Positions 38,019-49,071 of a stretch of 64,000 bases of DNA are shown piece after piece. The notes below the pieces were generated by a model, which was given only the letters and a program-made list of their open reading frames with translations, was not told the DNA's origin and did not search any database. The stretch covers positions 33,729,057 through 33,793,056 of the forward strand of contig CP141148.1 of assembly GCA_035235625.1 (NCBI GenBank), read 5' to 3'. Origin of the DNA: Saururus chinensis. Taxonomy: Eukaryota > Streptophyta > Magnoliopsida > Piperales > Saururaceae. The number at the start of each line of letters is the position of its first letter. The first letter of the stretch is position 1. The translations under genes were made by a program, and so were the position numbers.

Positions 38019-38830
38019 GGGAATGTGTTGTATACGAGGTGTGCATTCATTTTGGGAACTGCCCTTAGTGTTGCATATCATGTGTGCAGATGTTGCGGGG
38101 AAGGCCCGCAACGTTGCGCAACATGTGTGCGCAACGTTGCGCAGAAATGCCGCAACGATGCGCACACATAGTTGGCTATGTTGGGACACATAGCCAACTA
38201 GCACCGTTTTGGATTCGAAAGATGTCCCCACCCACCTATATAGTGTTTGAGGGTCCTTGGGAGTGTTCTCGGGTAGTTTCGCGGAATTCGGACATACCAT
38301 GCCCGTACGGCCACTTTGGCTGCCACTCCGGAGAAATGCAAGAAATCTCTTATGCTATATAGGGAGGGACATGGTGAGCTTCATGGACAAGCTGTTGGTA
38401 TGATGCCTAGCCTTGCAACAGGCTGATCCGGATGGCAACGAAACATGTTGCCTTGCTAGCTATCATGCCAGGAGCCCATCCGCTGGTGGGATGGGGCTCT
38501 CCGACTCGTCGGGCGGCCATCCGGCCTTATGGCCGCGTTGGTAACAAAGACCCTTGCATGCACATGGCTGAGACGGATTGTTCGGATGACCGAGTTGCCT
38601 AAATTGGATCCGTGCATCGCAAGGAAGTGTCCCTCTCCGGCCAGCTCGCTTGGGAGATGGTCCGGCACGTTCGCACGTCCGCCTTGGGACGGGTTCGCTG
38701 CTTGGTTTCGCGGGCTGGACGCTTGGTCGAATGGCACAAGGCCATGACCTTGACGAAGAAAGGCTTACTCGCTCGGCTATTTGGCCTTGCGAGCGCCGCA
38801 CGGCACCTATGGATGGCTAGGGCCGTGACA
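37964..38830 (+). repeat. 3' LTR of the LARD-like element
   Basis: Identical in length and, by eye, in sequence to 34168-35034. It ends GGCCGTGACA and is followed by CATGG of the ASADH exon. Confidence 0.93.
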
Positions 38831-38935
38831 CATGGCTTCCGGATTGACCTCCGGTATGACCAGAGGGGGTCCATCGAAAAGCTGAGCTGTTGTCCACGAC
38901 AACCGTGCCACAATCGACGGGGGTGAGAGGAACAA

Positions 38936-39364
38936 GGGTGGGACGATTGAGGGAGTTGAGGCGGGCGTTCGGCTTCTCCGGGCAGTTTCGATGGAGGAGA
39001 GGGCCGCGGACGACGTCGAGAAGGAGATTTTGGGTTTTACGTTCTATTCTGTTTAGGAAATAAGAGAGAAGGGAAGAAAATGGGCGGAGGAGCGAAATTG
39101 GAGCGGGCGGCGGAGGGAAATTGGAGCGGGGAAGAGGAGAGGGGGAGGGAAATAAGGCGGGTGGAGGGAAATCACCAGATGCCAGCGGTAACGGCTGAGG
39201 GCCGTCGCTATTGGTGCTGAAATTAACAGCGACGGTCTTTCTAGCCGTTGGAAATGTTAATAAATTTCATCAATTTTAATAATCGAGCATATTTAAAAAA
39301 TCAATGACGGTTAATTATAGCGGTCGTAAAAGATGAGTAACAACGACAACTAAACAAGTGTCTT
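38936..39364. other. GC-rich stretch upstream of the ASADH remnant
   Basis: No gene. It may hold 5' sequence of the ASADH remnant on the - strand but I cannot match it to an ASADH N-terminus. 39190-39350 has repeated CGACGG/CCGTCG motifs (AGGGCCGTCGCTATTGG, ACAGCGACGG), which resemble subterminal repeats of CACTA elements. Confidence 0.35.
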
Positions 39365-39815
39365 GCTTATATACGCCTACGTGAGCCCTGGCTTTATGGG
39401 CCGTCAGAATTATATTTGGTGGTCATAATACTCATAGGTTTAAATGTCTATGAATATTATACACCGCTGGATATAAATCTAACAGCCTATAGAGCCTGAG
39501 CTCATATAGGTTTATATAAACTCGGGCTCATATAAACTTTTTCCTAACTAAATACTTGAACCATTATAAATATTACAGGGCTATTTAGTTGTTAAATTTT
39601 TTGGGAACGAAAGCATAATTATTTCAAAGAGTCTAGTTTATATGAGCCCAGGCTCACATACGCCTATGTGAGCCCGGGCCCTATGGGCCGTCAGATTTAC
39701 ATTCGGAAGCTTATTATACCCATGAGTATTATAGGCCACCGGATATATATCCAACAGCCCACAGAGCCTAGGCTCACATAGGCGTATATGAGCCCGAGTT
39801 CATATAAACTCATTA
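39365..39815. mobile_element. two related inverted-repeat MITEs
   Basis: 39365-39560 and 39640-39815 each carry facing arms built on GAGCCCGGGC / GCCTGAGCTCATATA and TACGCCTA(C/T)GTGAGCCC with AGGCGTATATGAGCCC. Both contain GGGCCGTCAGA and GATAT(A)AAT/TCCAACAG. The second copy pairs better. Both are rich in palindromic GAGCC-GGCTC motifs also seen at 9735, 10190 and 48857. Confidence 0.6.
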
Positions 39816-40067
39816 AGTTTGTATTATCATTCTTAAAAAGGCTACCATGGAACATGTTACTTTAATGTTTTATTTTTAGCATCTAACTGTGTATAATAGA
39901 TTAGCCTTTTTATGTTTAGGATTAAACTTTTATTTTTATTATCTTATTATGGTATGATGTGAGCAATTCTTATATTTGGACTTCATTATCTACAAAGAGG
40001 GAGATATAACTAGTGATGTTGTACATAAGATTAGTGCAGGGTAGGTAATATAGAGGGTAGTGTAAGG

Positions 40068-40510
40068 AGTTTTGTGTGATAGGTGAGTCCCAAAGAGACT
40101 TAAATGTAAGTTTTATAGGGTTGCTATTAAGGTCGCAATACTTTATGGAGCAAAATATTAGGCACCAAATAAAAGTCATATAGATAAACTAAATATAGCT
40201 AAAAAGATGATACTTAGGTCGATGTACGGAATAACTAAGAAATATAGGATTAAAAATGAGTATATACGTAAAAACTTATAGATAATACCTTTAGAGGAGA
40301 AGTTAAGAGAGTGTAGGTTGTGTTTGTATGAGTATGTACAAAGAAGACTAATAGTTGTCTCGGTAAAAATGTTTGAAGAGTTTTACAAAAATAATGTTAA
40401 AAGAAGGAAAATGAGAGGGAGGCCTAAGAGAACTTTGATGAAATTGATAAGGAAATATATGACTATCCTATCTGTTATAAAAGAGGGGGTATAAAATATG
40501 TTAAAATAGA
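40068..40510 (+). pseudogene. LINE (non-LTR retrotransposon) reverse transcriptase tail, decayed
   Basis: Reading in one frame with a few stops: VPKRLKCKFYRVAIKVAILY, then SHIDKLNIAKKMILRSMYGI, IKNEYIRKNL, IIPLEEKLRECRL, EYVQRRLI and RGRPKRTLMKLIRKYM. This matches the end of plant LINE RT polyproteins, whose live forms read like 'KFYR-AIRPA-LYG', 'MRMLRWMCG', 'HVQRRP' and 'RGRPKKTW'. The tail ends at about 40495. No intact catalytic region is left, and AT-rich substitutions dominate. Confidence 0.8.
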
Positions 40511-40885
40511 AGCATAAGATCCATGTCACTAACCCTAAATTGTTGAAAAAAAAAATACTACTTAATTATGATTATAATTAGTATGATATGATCATTTACT
40601 TTTACTTGTCAAACTAAAATTTAAGAAATAATATTTTATATTTTGTATTTAAATAAAATTTTGATTTTATCATGTATTCTATCACGTATTCTAAAATCCT
40701 AAGATTTTAATATATATTTTGAAATTAAAATTTTGATCTAAAATATAGAACAACTAATGCCCCCTTAATGTTTATTTTGGTTTTTTTTAGTGGGTTTAGG
40801 GATTCAAATTCAATGGCTCACTTTCCATCTTCTAAGCACAAATATTGGTATTTCCCGTTAAATAATCACTCAACTCTTGTCGAAC

Positions 40886-42118
40886 CAATGTTTTAAAAAC
40901 CGGACCAGACCGGATGCAAATCCTCTGCCTCAATCGGGTCCGTTATAAAATACTGGCCGGCTTAATTTAATTTCCGGGTCGATTTAACCCGGCCGGGTCA
41001 GCATGGCATGGCCGGTTTAACCGGTTACTCGGTGTTCCGGTCCGGTCCGAGTTCTGAAAAAAACGAATAGACTCTTCGACCCATCGCGATCTGGAGGAGC
41101 TCGGGAGTCGGGAGTGGGATTTGGGAGCAACTGTGAGCCGCGGGCGATTTTCTTCGGCGATTCATCCTCTCAATATTCCGGCCACAGCCACTCCTCTGCC
41201 TTGATCGCTGTCCAATGCTCTGAAAGCCGGTTGCAGTTCAGGATTGGGCGATTTGGGGGTGATTTGGGGCGATTGTGAGTCTGTCAGCGGCGGCTGGCGA
41301 TCTTCTCCGACAAAAATCCTCTGCCTCAATCGCTATCCATGGCTTGAAAGCCAGTTACTTGCAAAACCTCTTCGCCGCTTCTATCATCTCGTCCACAACC
41401 CTCTGCGGCACCCCGTTGTTCACCACCTGAAAGAAGCCCCCACTCCTCCAGCAGTGGTCTCGCTCTCTTCACAGGACCCATTGTCTCCCAGATTCTCTCT
41501 TTGGTGGTTTGATTCAGATCTGGATCAACGTAAAGGGAGTCACAGCCCAAGAGAAGGTGAGCGAGCCTCTGTTTTTCTTTTTGATTAGTGGAATTCTATT
41601 TCTCCTTATGATGGTTAGGTCTTGGGATAAATTAGGAGCTTCGGAGTACTGGGTTCTTTGAATTCTTCTCAAAGAATGGAAAAGGATGGCTTTGACTGCG
41701 CTAGGGCGCTCCTGATAATTTTTTTTATTCACTTCATTAGTCCATGTTAATTTAATTGATTGTTTTGGGGACACCTTTTGATCCGTGTGTGGAGGATTCA
41801 TATATATCAAAAGGTGAAATTAATGGGCAAGAGAAGAAAAAGAGTTCTTTTGCTGGACGAGGACCTGTACAAACATGTTATTACGCCAACTATTCGATGA
41901 AATGCTTCTAAGGGGGTATATTTATAGCTGTATTGATATTACTTTAGAAAGGTTGAAATGTAATTATCAGGGGTAGGATTTATTTGGATTTTAACATGGA
42001 AATGTAGTTGATCAAGCTAAGATTTGTGTTTCAATTTTAGGTGATGACATCATCAACCGGGTCGACCCAGCCCAGCCACTAATCCAGGTCGAGGTCCGGG
42101 TCGAGTTTTAAAACATTG
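40886..42118. mobile_element. hAT-like non-autonomous transposon just upstream of TAD3
   Basis: 1233 bp with inverted ends CAATGTTTTAAAAACCGGAC and (from the other strand) CAATGTTTTAAAACTCGACC. The flanks TGTCGAAC (40878-40885) and CATCGAAC (42119-42126) form an 8-bp target duplication with two mismatches. CAATG ends and an 8-bp duplication fit hAT elements. Subterminal CCGG-rich motifs (GGCCGGTTTAACCGGTTAC) are present. The middle has an internal duplication (CTCTGCCTTGATCGCTGTCC near 41195 and CTCTGCCTCAATCGCTATCC near 41320). No transposase. It ends 152 bp before the TAD3 start codon. Confidence 0.7.
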
Positions 42119-42270
42119 CATCGAACTGAACCCGAACTCCGACATTGTGTGACAGAGGTCCGCTGTCCACCTGTGCCATTCTCCTACTGATTGAAGGCCT
42201 CTTTTTAGGTGCTGAGGCCCCCTCCCGCTAGTGTTACAACACACAGAATTTTTAAAGAGCGCCAGATACG

Positions 42271-44631
42271 ATGACGTGGGAGATCCTCCACATTCCAGAA
42301 AGGCCAGAATCCGTAACCGAGCAAACAACCGGTAGTTTTTTTTTTCTTTTTGAGCTGACCTCCCTTTTCCTAGTGTCTTCTTGTTTTAAGCTGCTTTTTG
42401 AATTGCTATTACTCCATCTTTGCTCTAGATGAAATTCGTATTTTTTTTTGCTCGGTTAAATGAAGTTCATATTACGCGGGATCCTAATGTGTTCTATTTG
42501 GAAAGTGTTCACTTTTGATGTTCAATTGCAGTTGAATGTTGCATTTTTTTGGTTTAAATTTCCATTTGAGTGTATGATATTCTTTTTCTTTTTCTTCAGT
42601 GGATGTAATTATTGCGGACATAGACCCTCAATCCGCCAACACTCTTGTAAGGTAAGTGGTTTTGCTCATTTTATGTTGTTAGTTGTTCATATGCAGTTAT
42701 GTTTTATCGTGTACAATAATCTGATGTTGATAAAAATGTCTTTATTGTTTCCCGTAGAAAGTTAAATCAAGCTGCGCCCCTCGAAAACCTTCGTCATGTC
42801 AAGCGGGTGCGGAAGAAGATTGTAGAAGGTTATAATTATTTGCAAGCCAAAGTGCATTAATTTCTGACGTATAGTTCTTAATAGTGTTGAAGTACATTAA
42901 TGTTTAATATTAATATAGTGGGCATAGGATTTGTGATAATGTGATGGTATCAACAGTTGCGTGAGATTGAGCAATAAGAGAACATTAAAGGTGCAAGCAC
43001 TTTGGTTGGGAGTTGCACTCTTCTTTGTGCCATCATATTATACGAAATTGAGATTTTTTCCACAAGTAATCTTTTAAAAAAAAAAATAAAAAATTTCCTG
43101 AATGGTAGTACCTGTGTATATTAATGTCTTTGATCATGTATTTGTTCAATTTTTCTATCAGAATTGTCATTCTTAATTGAAATTGCTCTAGGAAATTTCT
43201 ACAACTAGCTTAGTATAGATAGAACACATTTCTCACCTCTAACATCACATAAAATGTTCAAAGTAACTGCATATCAAAATGTAGATGGAGCTAGGCCTGT
43301 TGATGATTAAGGCTGTTAGGCCTACTAAAAATAATCCTATGACTGGGATATGCTCATCTGTAAGTGCTAGGAACAAAAATCCCTACTAGATTTGGTAGGC
43401 ATCATAACTTACTACTGGGAACCATACATAAATGCTGCATCCTATTGTGCTTTTTAGTACAATTGCATCTCTTATGCAGACACTTCTGTCCAACGTTTTT
43501 CTTTTGGGGTACTTGAACCATTAGAGAACTAATGACCTAGCCCTCCAGGCTTCCGTACTAATTTTCTGACTGAGTTGTTTAGAATAACTATTTTTTAACT
43601 GCTCTTTTGTTCAAATGGTTTATTGACACGTCAAATGTTAACAATGTACTGGTTCATCAAAATATTATTTATGAATCTACCTTCATTAGAAATGTGCTTC
43701 TACGTGGGCAACTGAATTCACTTGAAACAAATGACTGTCATTTTTTTTAAATTGGTCATTACTGTTGTTATGACAGTGATGAATTATAAAATATAATGCG
43801 TTTCTTGACCTTACATAATTGTGAATTGTTGATGATGCTGAACTTAATGAACTTTTTATTTATGTAGATATGATACATAAAACATGGCAATTCTTTGAAT
43901 TCCATCTTTTCTATTTTTTGACAACTGGGTCATTTGGCAGGAAAAGCTCAGCTATCAATTATTTTGTGCCTTTCTCCTGAGGAAAACAAGGAGTTGAACA
44001 TATTTTCAAAAGATGTAATTGAGCTGATAAAGGCATACGACTTACACCCCTACCACAAAAAAGTAGGTATCTTTCTCTCTGTCTGCCTGTCTTTTACATG
44101 TGCATGCACACACATAGCAGTTCTATATGTCTTCACACAAATGAGTCTTGGGAAATAATATTTGGATGAAATAAACATAAACTGCACCCATTTAGATTAA
44201 TATATTGTTTACCTAGCTAAAAAAAAGATTTAGGTATGGATTATTGAGGTTTAATATGTCCATGTACTGGAGACATGTTGCAGAAACATTCTAGACTAAC
44301 ACTTTACTTGACTTAACACTTTTTTGTTTTGATTGAACTAAGATTGTTTCACTGATTTGCTCTCGTAGATAGTGATAGTTATCATTTAACCCTTATTTTT
44401 TGCCTATCTTGTCTTTTTCTTGGGTTATGTGAAGAGGATTTTCTTGTTTCATGGATGTTTAAATTGCTTGCAGGTTGCAAAGTATGCTGCAAGATCAAAA
44501 GAGGAATGGGAGGAACAATGCAAGCTTTGGCCAACATCATATCATCCACCAACCTTGTAAATTCAATTTTACTTGGATTATTTTCCTTATGTTTCTATTT
44601 AAGGCCTCTTATTTTTCTCCATGTTTTTTGC

Positions 44632-44674
<43 letters not shown>

Positions 44675-46695
44675 GCATTTGGAAGAAAGAGTATTCCTTT
44701 TTCAGCTCATAGTTTGCGGTGATTAGATAATTGCTTGAACTCTTTCTGTAGTTATCTAATCTGCGTTACTAATAAAACTTAGCACATCTTTGGGTTTAGC
44801 TATAAACAGCTTAGGTAAAGGTATTGCTCTTGTTTGTACTAGAGTGTTTTATATCGATGGGGGCCTTTCAAGCGTAGTATTCTTCATCACTTTGCATTAA
44901 TTTTTGTCATTTATTATTTGTTCTCATTTTTACACTAATGCTGTCACAGTTTCTACTTTATTTTGATTTACTTAATAAATGCATAGAGGCCTTTGATAAT
45001 TATCAAAATTTACTTTCCACGTGGGGTATATTATTCAGAATGATAAATTATGATTGATTATTTGATTGGCCGTGTAAATGGTAAAAATTACGTAAATAAT
45101 ATTTTCCTCATTGACCTGTTTTATGAATCTGTTTTTCTGTTTGCAATTTGCAGTAATGTCAGTGGGGTTTCTGGTTTAAATGAAGAAGAGTCTCAGGCGG
45201 TAGTTAACTTCATGAAGATTGCAATTAACTTAGCAAAGATTGATGTTAATAAGGTATTACGATAAAAATGAGCCAACTCAACTCTCGATAGCACCCTTAG
45301 TTATTTGTATTGAGGCTATGCATTATGGGGCTTAAGTAATTTATGCTTTAAATTGTTATTTGTATATTTTTTAAGTATGTCTTATATTCTATTAAAAGAT
45401 GTGTTATGTTTTATATTCTATTAAAAGATGTGTTTACTTATATTCAGGTAATCAATGCAGTAGTCATAGTTGATCCTTCAAACAAAGAGGTTATTAGTGC
45501 TGCCCGTGATGATACACTTCTGTGGTCTAAAATGGAAAACGAGGGTGGAATAGAAAATGCTTGGAGTACCATGTTGGTAGATATGGTCATCAACAACCCT
45601 GGTGCAGATGAGATGATACAAAATAAAAATTTCGCACATGATGAACCATCTAAATTATGTCTTGGTGCTTCTTGTATGCATCCTTGGGGCTGGGCTACAG
45701 ATCAATCAAATACTAAAAATTTATTGCGGAAGCAGGGACTTAGTTATCAATGGCATCCTTTGCGGCATGCTGCTTTAGTTGCGATTGAATATGCTGCTGC
45801 CAGAGATAAGTACTTGTTTCCTAATCTAAGCTCTCCAGAAAGTCTGTCTTCTCCAGGGGATCATTTTGTATCTTCTTTGATAAGCTCCTCAGCTAAAAGG
45901 CTGAAAACTAATATTAATGAAGTAAGCACAAGTTTTGAAGCATATTTATCTAGCAAGCCGTTTGTTAGGTATATGTTAAAATGCTGAATTTTTTTCTTAA
46001 ATTTGGAGGGAACAACTATATTGTCGTTGCCCCCTAAAAGGAACAAATATAACCCCTTGATATAAAGATATATAGTAGTTGTTAGTTTTATAACCTTCTA
46101 TATGGTATTCGGTGCCTTGGTGTGGTATTTGAAAGTCAATAGAAGACAAATATTGTTTATTAAAAAGGCACTTGTTCTGGTCTTGATATTAGCACTCGTG
46201 GCATGTCATGATGTAATAGGGCAAAGATGCAAGCATGGCAAAATCTCTTCAAAATGATCTTTCTGGAGCAATGACACGGCCGTATCTTTGTACGGGTTTT
46301 GATATATACCTTGTTTGGGAACCCTGCACAATGTAAGTATGAAAGTATTTATTATGTAATCAATTTTTGAATGCTTTAATATTTTGTTCCCTCTTTTCTT
46401 TATCGAAAAAACTTTTTCCTTATAGCTCCCCTTACATTATTAATTGCCAATACTTTCTATTTTTCATGCTTATCATAAAGTCTTTATTTTATTTTTTTAT
46501 TGAAGGTGTGCAATGGCCCTTGTCCATCAAAGGATCAAGCGTATATTTTATGCCTTCCGCAACCCAAATGCTGGGGCGTTGGGTAGTGTTCACAGACTGC
46601 AAGGAGAGAGAAGCTTAAATCATCACTATTCTGTTTTCAGAGTTGCAGTACCTGATGATGTAGTATTTAATACACAGGCGAATTGTTTTACTTGA
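42271..46695 (+). CDS. TAD3: tRNA-specific adenosine deaminase subunit TAD3 (nine exons)
   Basis: TAD3 pairs with catalytic TAD2 to convert A34 of tRNA anticodons to inosine. Exons: 42271-42331, 42600-42651, 42758-42828, 43941-44062, 44474-44556, 45154-45253, 45448-45921, 46220-46332, 46506-46695; all introns GT-AG with consistent phase; 421 residues, close to other plant TAD3s. Start MTWEILHIPERP matches the family N-terminus (W-I-HIP). Seen: DIDPQSANTLVR, APLENLRHVKRV, GKAQLSIILCLSPEE, then the deaminase fold with HPLRHAALVAIE (His270) and EPCTMC (Cys357, Cys360). As in other Tad3 proteins the catalytic 'HAE' Glu is absent (HAA), so this is the structural partner. The end (VFRVAVPDDVVFNTQ) is typical; the last residues are less certain. 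A hAT-like element lies 152 bp upstream. Confidence 0.93.
44632..44674. repeat. (TTA)n microsatellite in TAD3 intron 5
   Basis: About 14 perfect TTA units in the intron between exons 5 and 6. Confidence 0.97.
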
Positions 46696-49071
46696 ACACA
46701 TTGAATTTTCCATTAAAAAAACTTATTGAATTCATCAACTGGACTGAGCTACTTATTTTCTACCCCAATATTATGTGGCCAATAATCTATACCATCATTT
46801 TAAAATTAACGGGTATAAATTATCCTTAAAAAATTTCTTTTGAATTTTGTTTGTAATTAAGTCTTCCTGCATGAATGATAATTTTTTACCCCTACCTTCT
46901 TGGCTGTTTTGAATGGTTTGTTGACGCGCAGCAGCAGTAGCCAGTCAGGCAAATGGTAGGTTTTAGTTTTCAAGTCCAATCATTGTAGATAATATTGTAT
47001 TTTATCTTCTTGTTGAACTTTTATTCAACATTATTAAGAATTCTTTTTTATTTTTGGTCATAAATACGGTGTGCAGTTCAGAGTGTTTTTTTGTTTTTTA
47101 TTTTCCGGTGTGCTGTTTGAGATGCCACCTTACTGATTAGACTCAGGACCCGCTTTACATGTTGCAATTTTTTACAAAAAAAGGTCTACCATATTGAAGT
47201 TTTTTACACTAGGAGTGATAAATATAGAAGCTTGCTACTGGTGCCTACTAATCCGCAAATTGGGGTATGAGTTGTACTGCTGTTTGTTGGCTTCCAATCA
47301 TGGTATATCTTACAAGAACCAATGACAAAATACCTTACAGGAAACTATGTAGTAAAAGCAGGGAATTGGGTACTTGTATGTGATTAAGTCAACGATATCT
47401 TGGTAATGTACTGGGGAGAGATCATTTCCCAAGCGTCGCTAAATGCTAGTTCTATTTTGAACTGGAGGATGTTAGTGCTCTGCAAACTGGGCTTTTGGCG
47501 CCACCAGTTTCGGTGTATATTCGTCTTCTTCCTTTGAGGTATAACCTGCAAAGTTCAAAGATTACATGTGAAACCCTAATGCTTGCGCCTGCTACTTGAT
47601 CCCCCTGTTGACCACGTCGGTTGAGCACCAGCCGGCCGCATTTCATGCCAACAGGTTTAACTGCAATTTGCTGTTTCGTTTTTTTTTGGTCTACGAAGTG
47701 GCTTACTCAAGCATGTGCCTGTGGAAAGGGGAAATCAACAGGTTAGAGAGAAGGCTAGGGATGGGAGGGACTCATTCCAGGACTCTACCCCAATGCCTAA
47801 GAACTTCACCAGGTGGGACAGGCCTACTGATGTGTAACATTTCCTTTTACAACCATTTAAAGGTCAGCAAATTCTCGAGGGCGTGGAGTTATATCTCTGT
47901 TTTTTCACTGAACGATTCTGCCTCCATGGAATTTCTTTGAAGTTCGATTGAGTGGGAGCCTAATTTACTATGCGTAAGCGTTGATAGCCCTTGTGACATA
48001 AAAGGCCGGCCTTGAAATCTAGAAGACAACGTTTTTTGGTATTTACCAATCCCTTTTGATGTTGAATACACAATACATAATCAAAATTCAACCTCTTGAA
48101 TCTTGAGGCAGAAGATTCTAGTCCTTTTGACAGCTAGCCATGTGAAGAGCATAGCATTCCATTCCAGTTACTCCTGCAAGCCTGTTCTAAAAACTGAAAA
48201 TACAACCAAGAGTCTCCCGACTGTGTTACTTCAAACCCATGGCAAATAAACTTAGAATGTATCAACATTTCCATTCATTCGCAGATTTCTATTGGTGCTT
48301 GGAAGGCATTTCGGATGAGAACGAAAGAGCATGGACCTACCTCAACTCCTCCTTGCGGCTCGAATCAATGCACGCCTTTAAAAACAGGTCGCCATCTCCA
48401 CCTTCTCATGTCAGCCTGTTTCTCATATCTATATCCGCAATAAAATAGCTGCAACAATCATATCTATCTCTACAATAAAATAGTTGCAGCAATAACTTCA
48501 AAGCCTGTTCACCCACATTAGCTACTCGCTTTTACCGGGCAAGTCATTGTTTGGGCTCAAGAAAAGTAAACAACACAGAGCCCGCAAAAGCATTTGAATT
48601 TTGAAAGGAAATTGAGCATCTGCATCCACAGAGGGAAATACTTTCTATTATTTCCATGTTTGCGCATCAACCAGAAACTGCATGACAATTTAACTACTAC
48701 AGGTACATGATGAACGGGATGGACATTAACAATCTGAGCTGCACAGTGGATAGCTATCCCATTGTATAGAGCTACAGTGGAAAGTGAGCAGGTTGTATAG
48801 AGCTTCTTCTTAGAGTGATTTCATGAAGACAAAATATATGTAGGGAAAAAGTTTACATGAGCTCGGGCTCACATGCCCGAGCTGTTTGTCAGATTGAAAT
48901 TTTACAGTGTATATTAGAGTGTAGTCGATGTATATTTTCGGTAATAAAAAACATCTCATATAAATTTTTACCAGGAAAAATAAAAATACATAATTTAACG
49001 AGTACATTTCATTTTATATTTTCCTGGTCTTTCTAGGGACAAAATTCAGAAAAGACTGACTACAGTAGAAT
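46696..49071. other. region between TAD3 and the ATL gene, no firm gene
   Basis: Two short exon-like frames on the + strand stand out: near 47190-47267 (SDKYRSLLLVPTNPQIG before GTATGAG) and near 47455-47540 (YFELEDVSALQTGLLAPPVS). I cannot assign either. At 48857-48885 ATGAGCTCGGGCTCA and GCCCGAGCTGTTTGTCAG match the MITE family at 39365-39815. The rest shows nothing recognisable. Confidence 0.35.

Larger units (their letters stand above)
34168..38830 (+). mobile_element. non-autonomous LTR retrotransposon, identical LTRs (LARD-like)
   Basis: 4663 bp with two 867-bp LTRs (34168-35034, 37964-38830) that look identical base for base. The primer site TGGTATCAAAGCC (35037-35049) follows the left LTR, and the purine tract AAGTGGGGGAGAA precedes the right one. 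The flanks share CATG (34164-34167 and 38831-38834), a 4-bp target duplication. The 2.9-kb interior has no gag or pol motif; its ORFs (126 aa at most) match nothing I know. Instead it has two tandem arrays (35624-36110 and 36655-37193). It must rely on another element's proteins. LTR identity means a very recent insertion. It interrupts an ASADH exon on the opposite strand. Confidence 0.93.
27593..38935 (-). pseudogene. aspartate-semialdehyde dehydrogenase pseudogene, split by two retrotransposons
   Basis: ASADH makes aspartate semialdehyde in the lysine/threonine/methionine pathway. Pieces on the - strand: 38935-38831 (TVVVDNSSAF, then a frame change before PLVIPEVNPEAM); LTR element 34168-38830; 34167-34059 (GALVANPNCSTIICLMA, with the active-site Cys; donor AAG|GTAGC); 33637-33551 ([20 protein letters not shown]); 33464-33420 (VLEGKPPTCKIF); Copia 2 in the next intron; 27922-27827 (YAFNLFSHNAPVL, EEMKLVKETRKIW); 27693-27593 (DVKVTATCIRVPV, NPLDE). 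The N-terminal NADP-binding part and roughly the last 75 residues are missing. A one-base deletion breaks 27693-27593, and the acceptor before 27922 reads AA instead of AG. Splice sites are otherwise kept, so this is a decayed genomic copy and not a retrocopy. Confidence 0.85.

Noticed and set aside
45922..45987. Extension of TAD3 exon 7 to the stop after MLKC
   Set aside because: A GTAAGC donor at 45922 and the conserved following exons show this is intron read-through.
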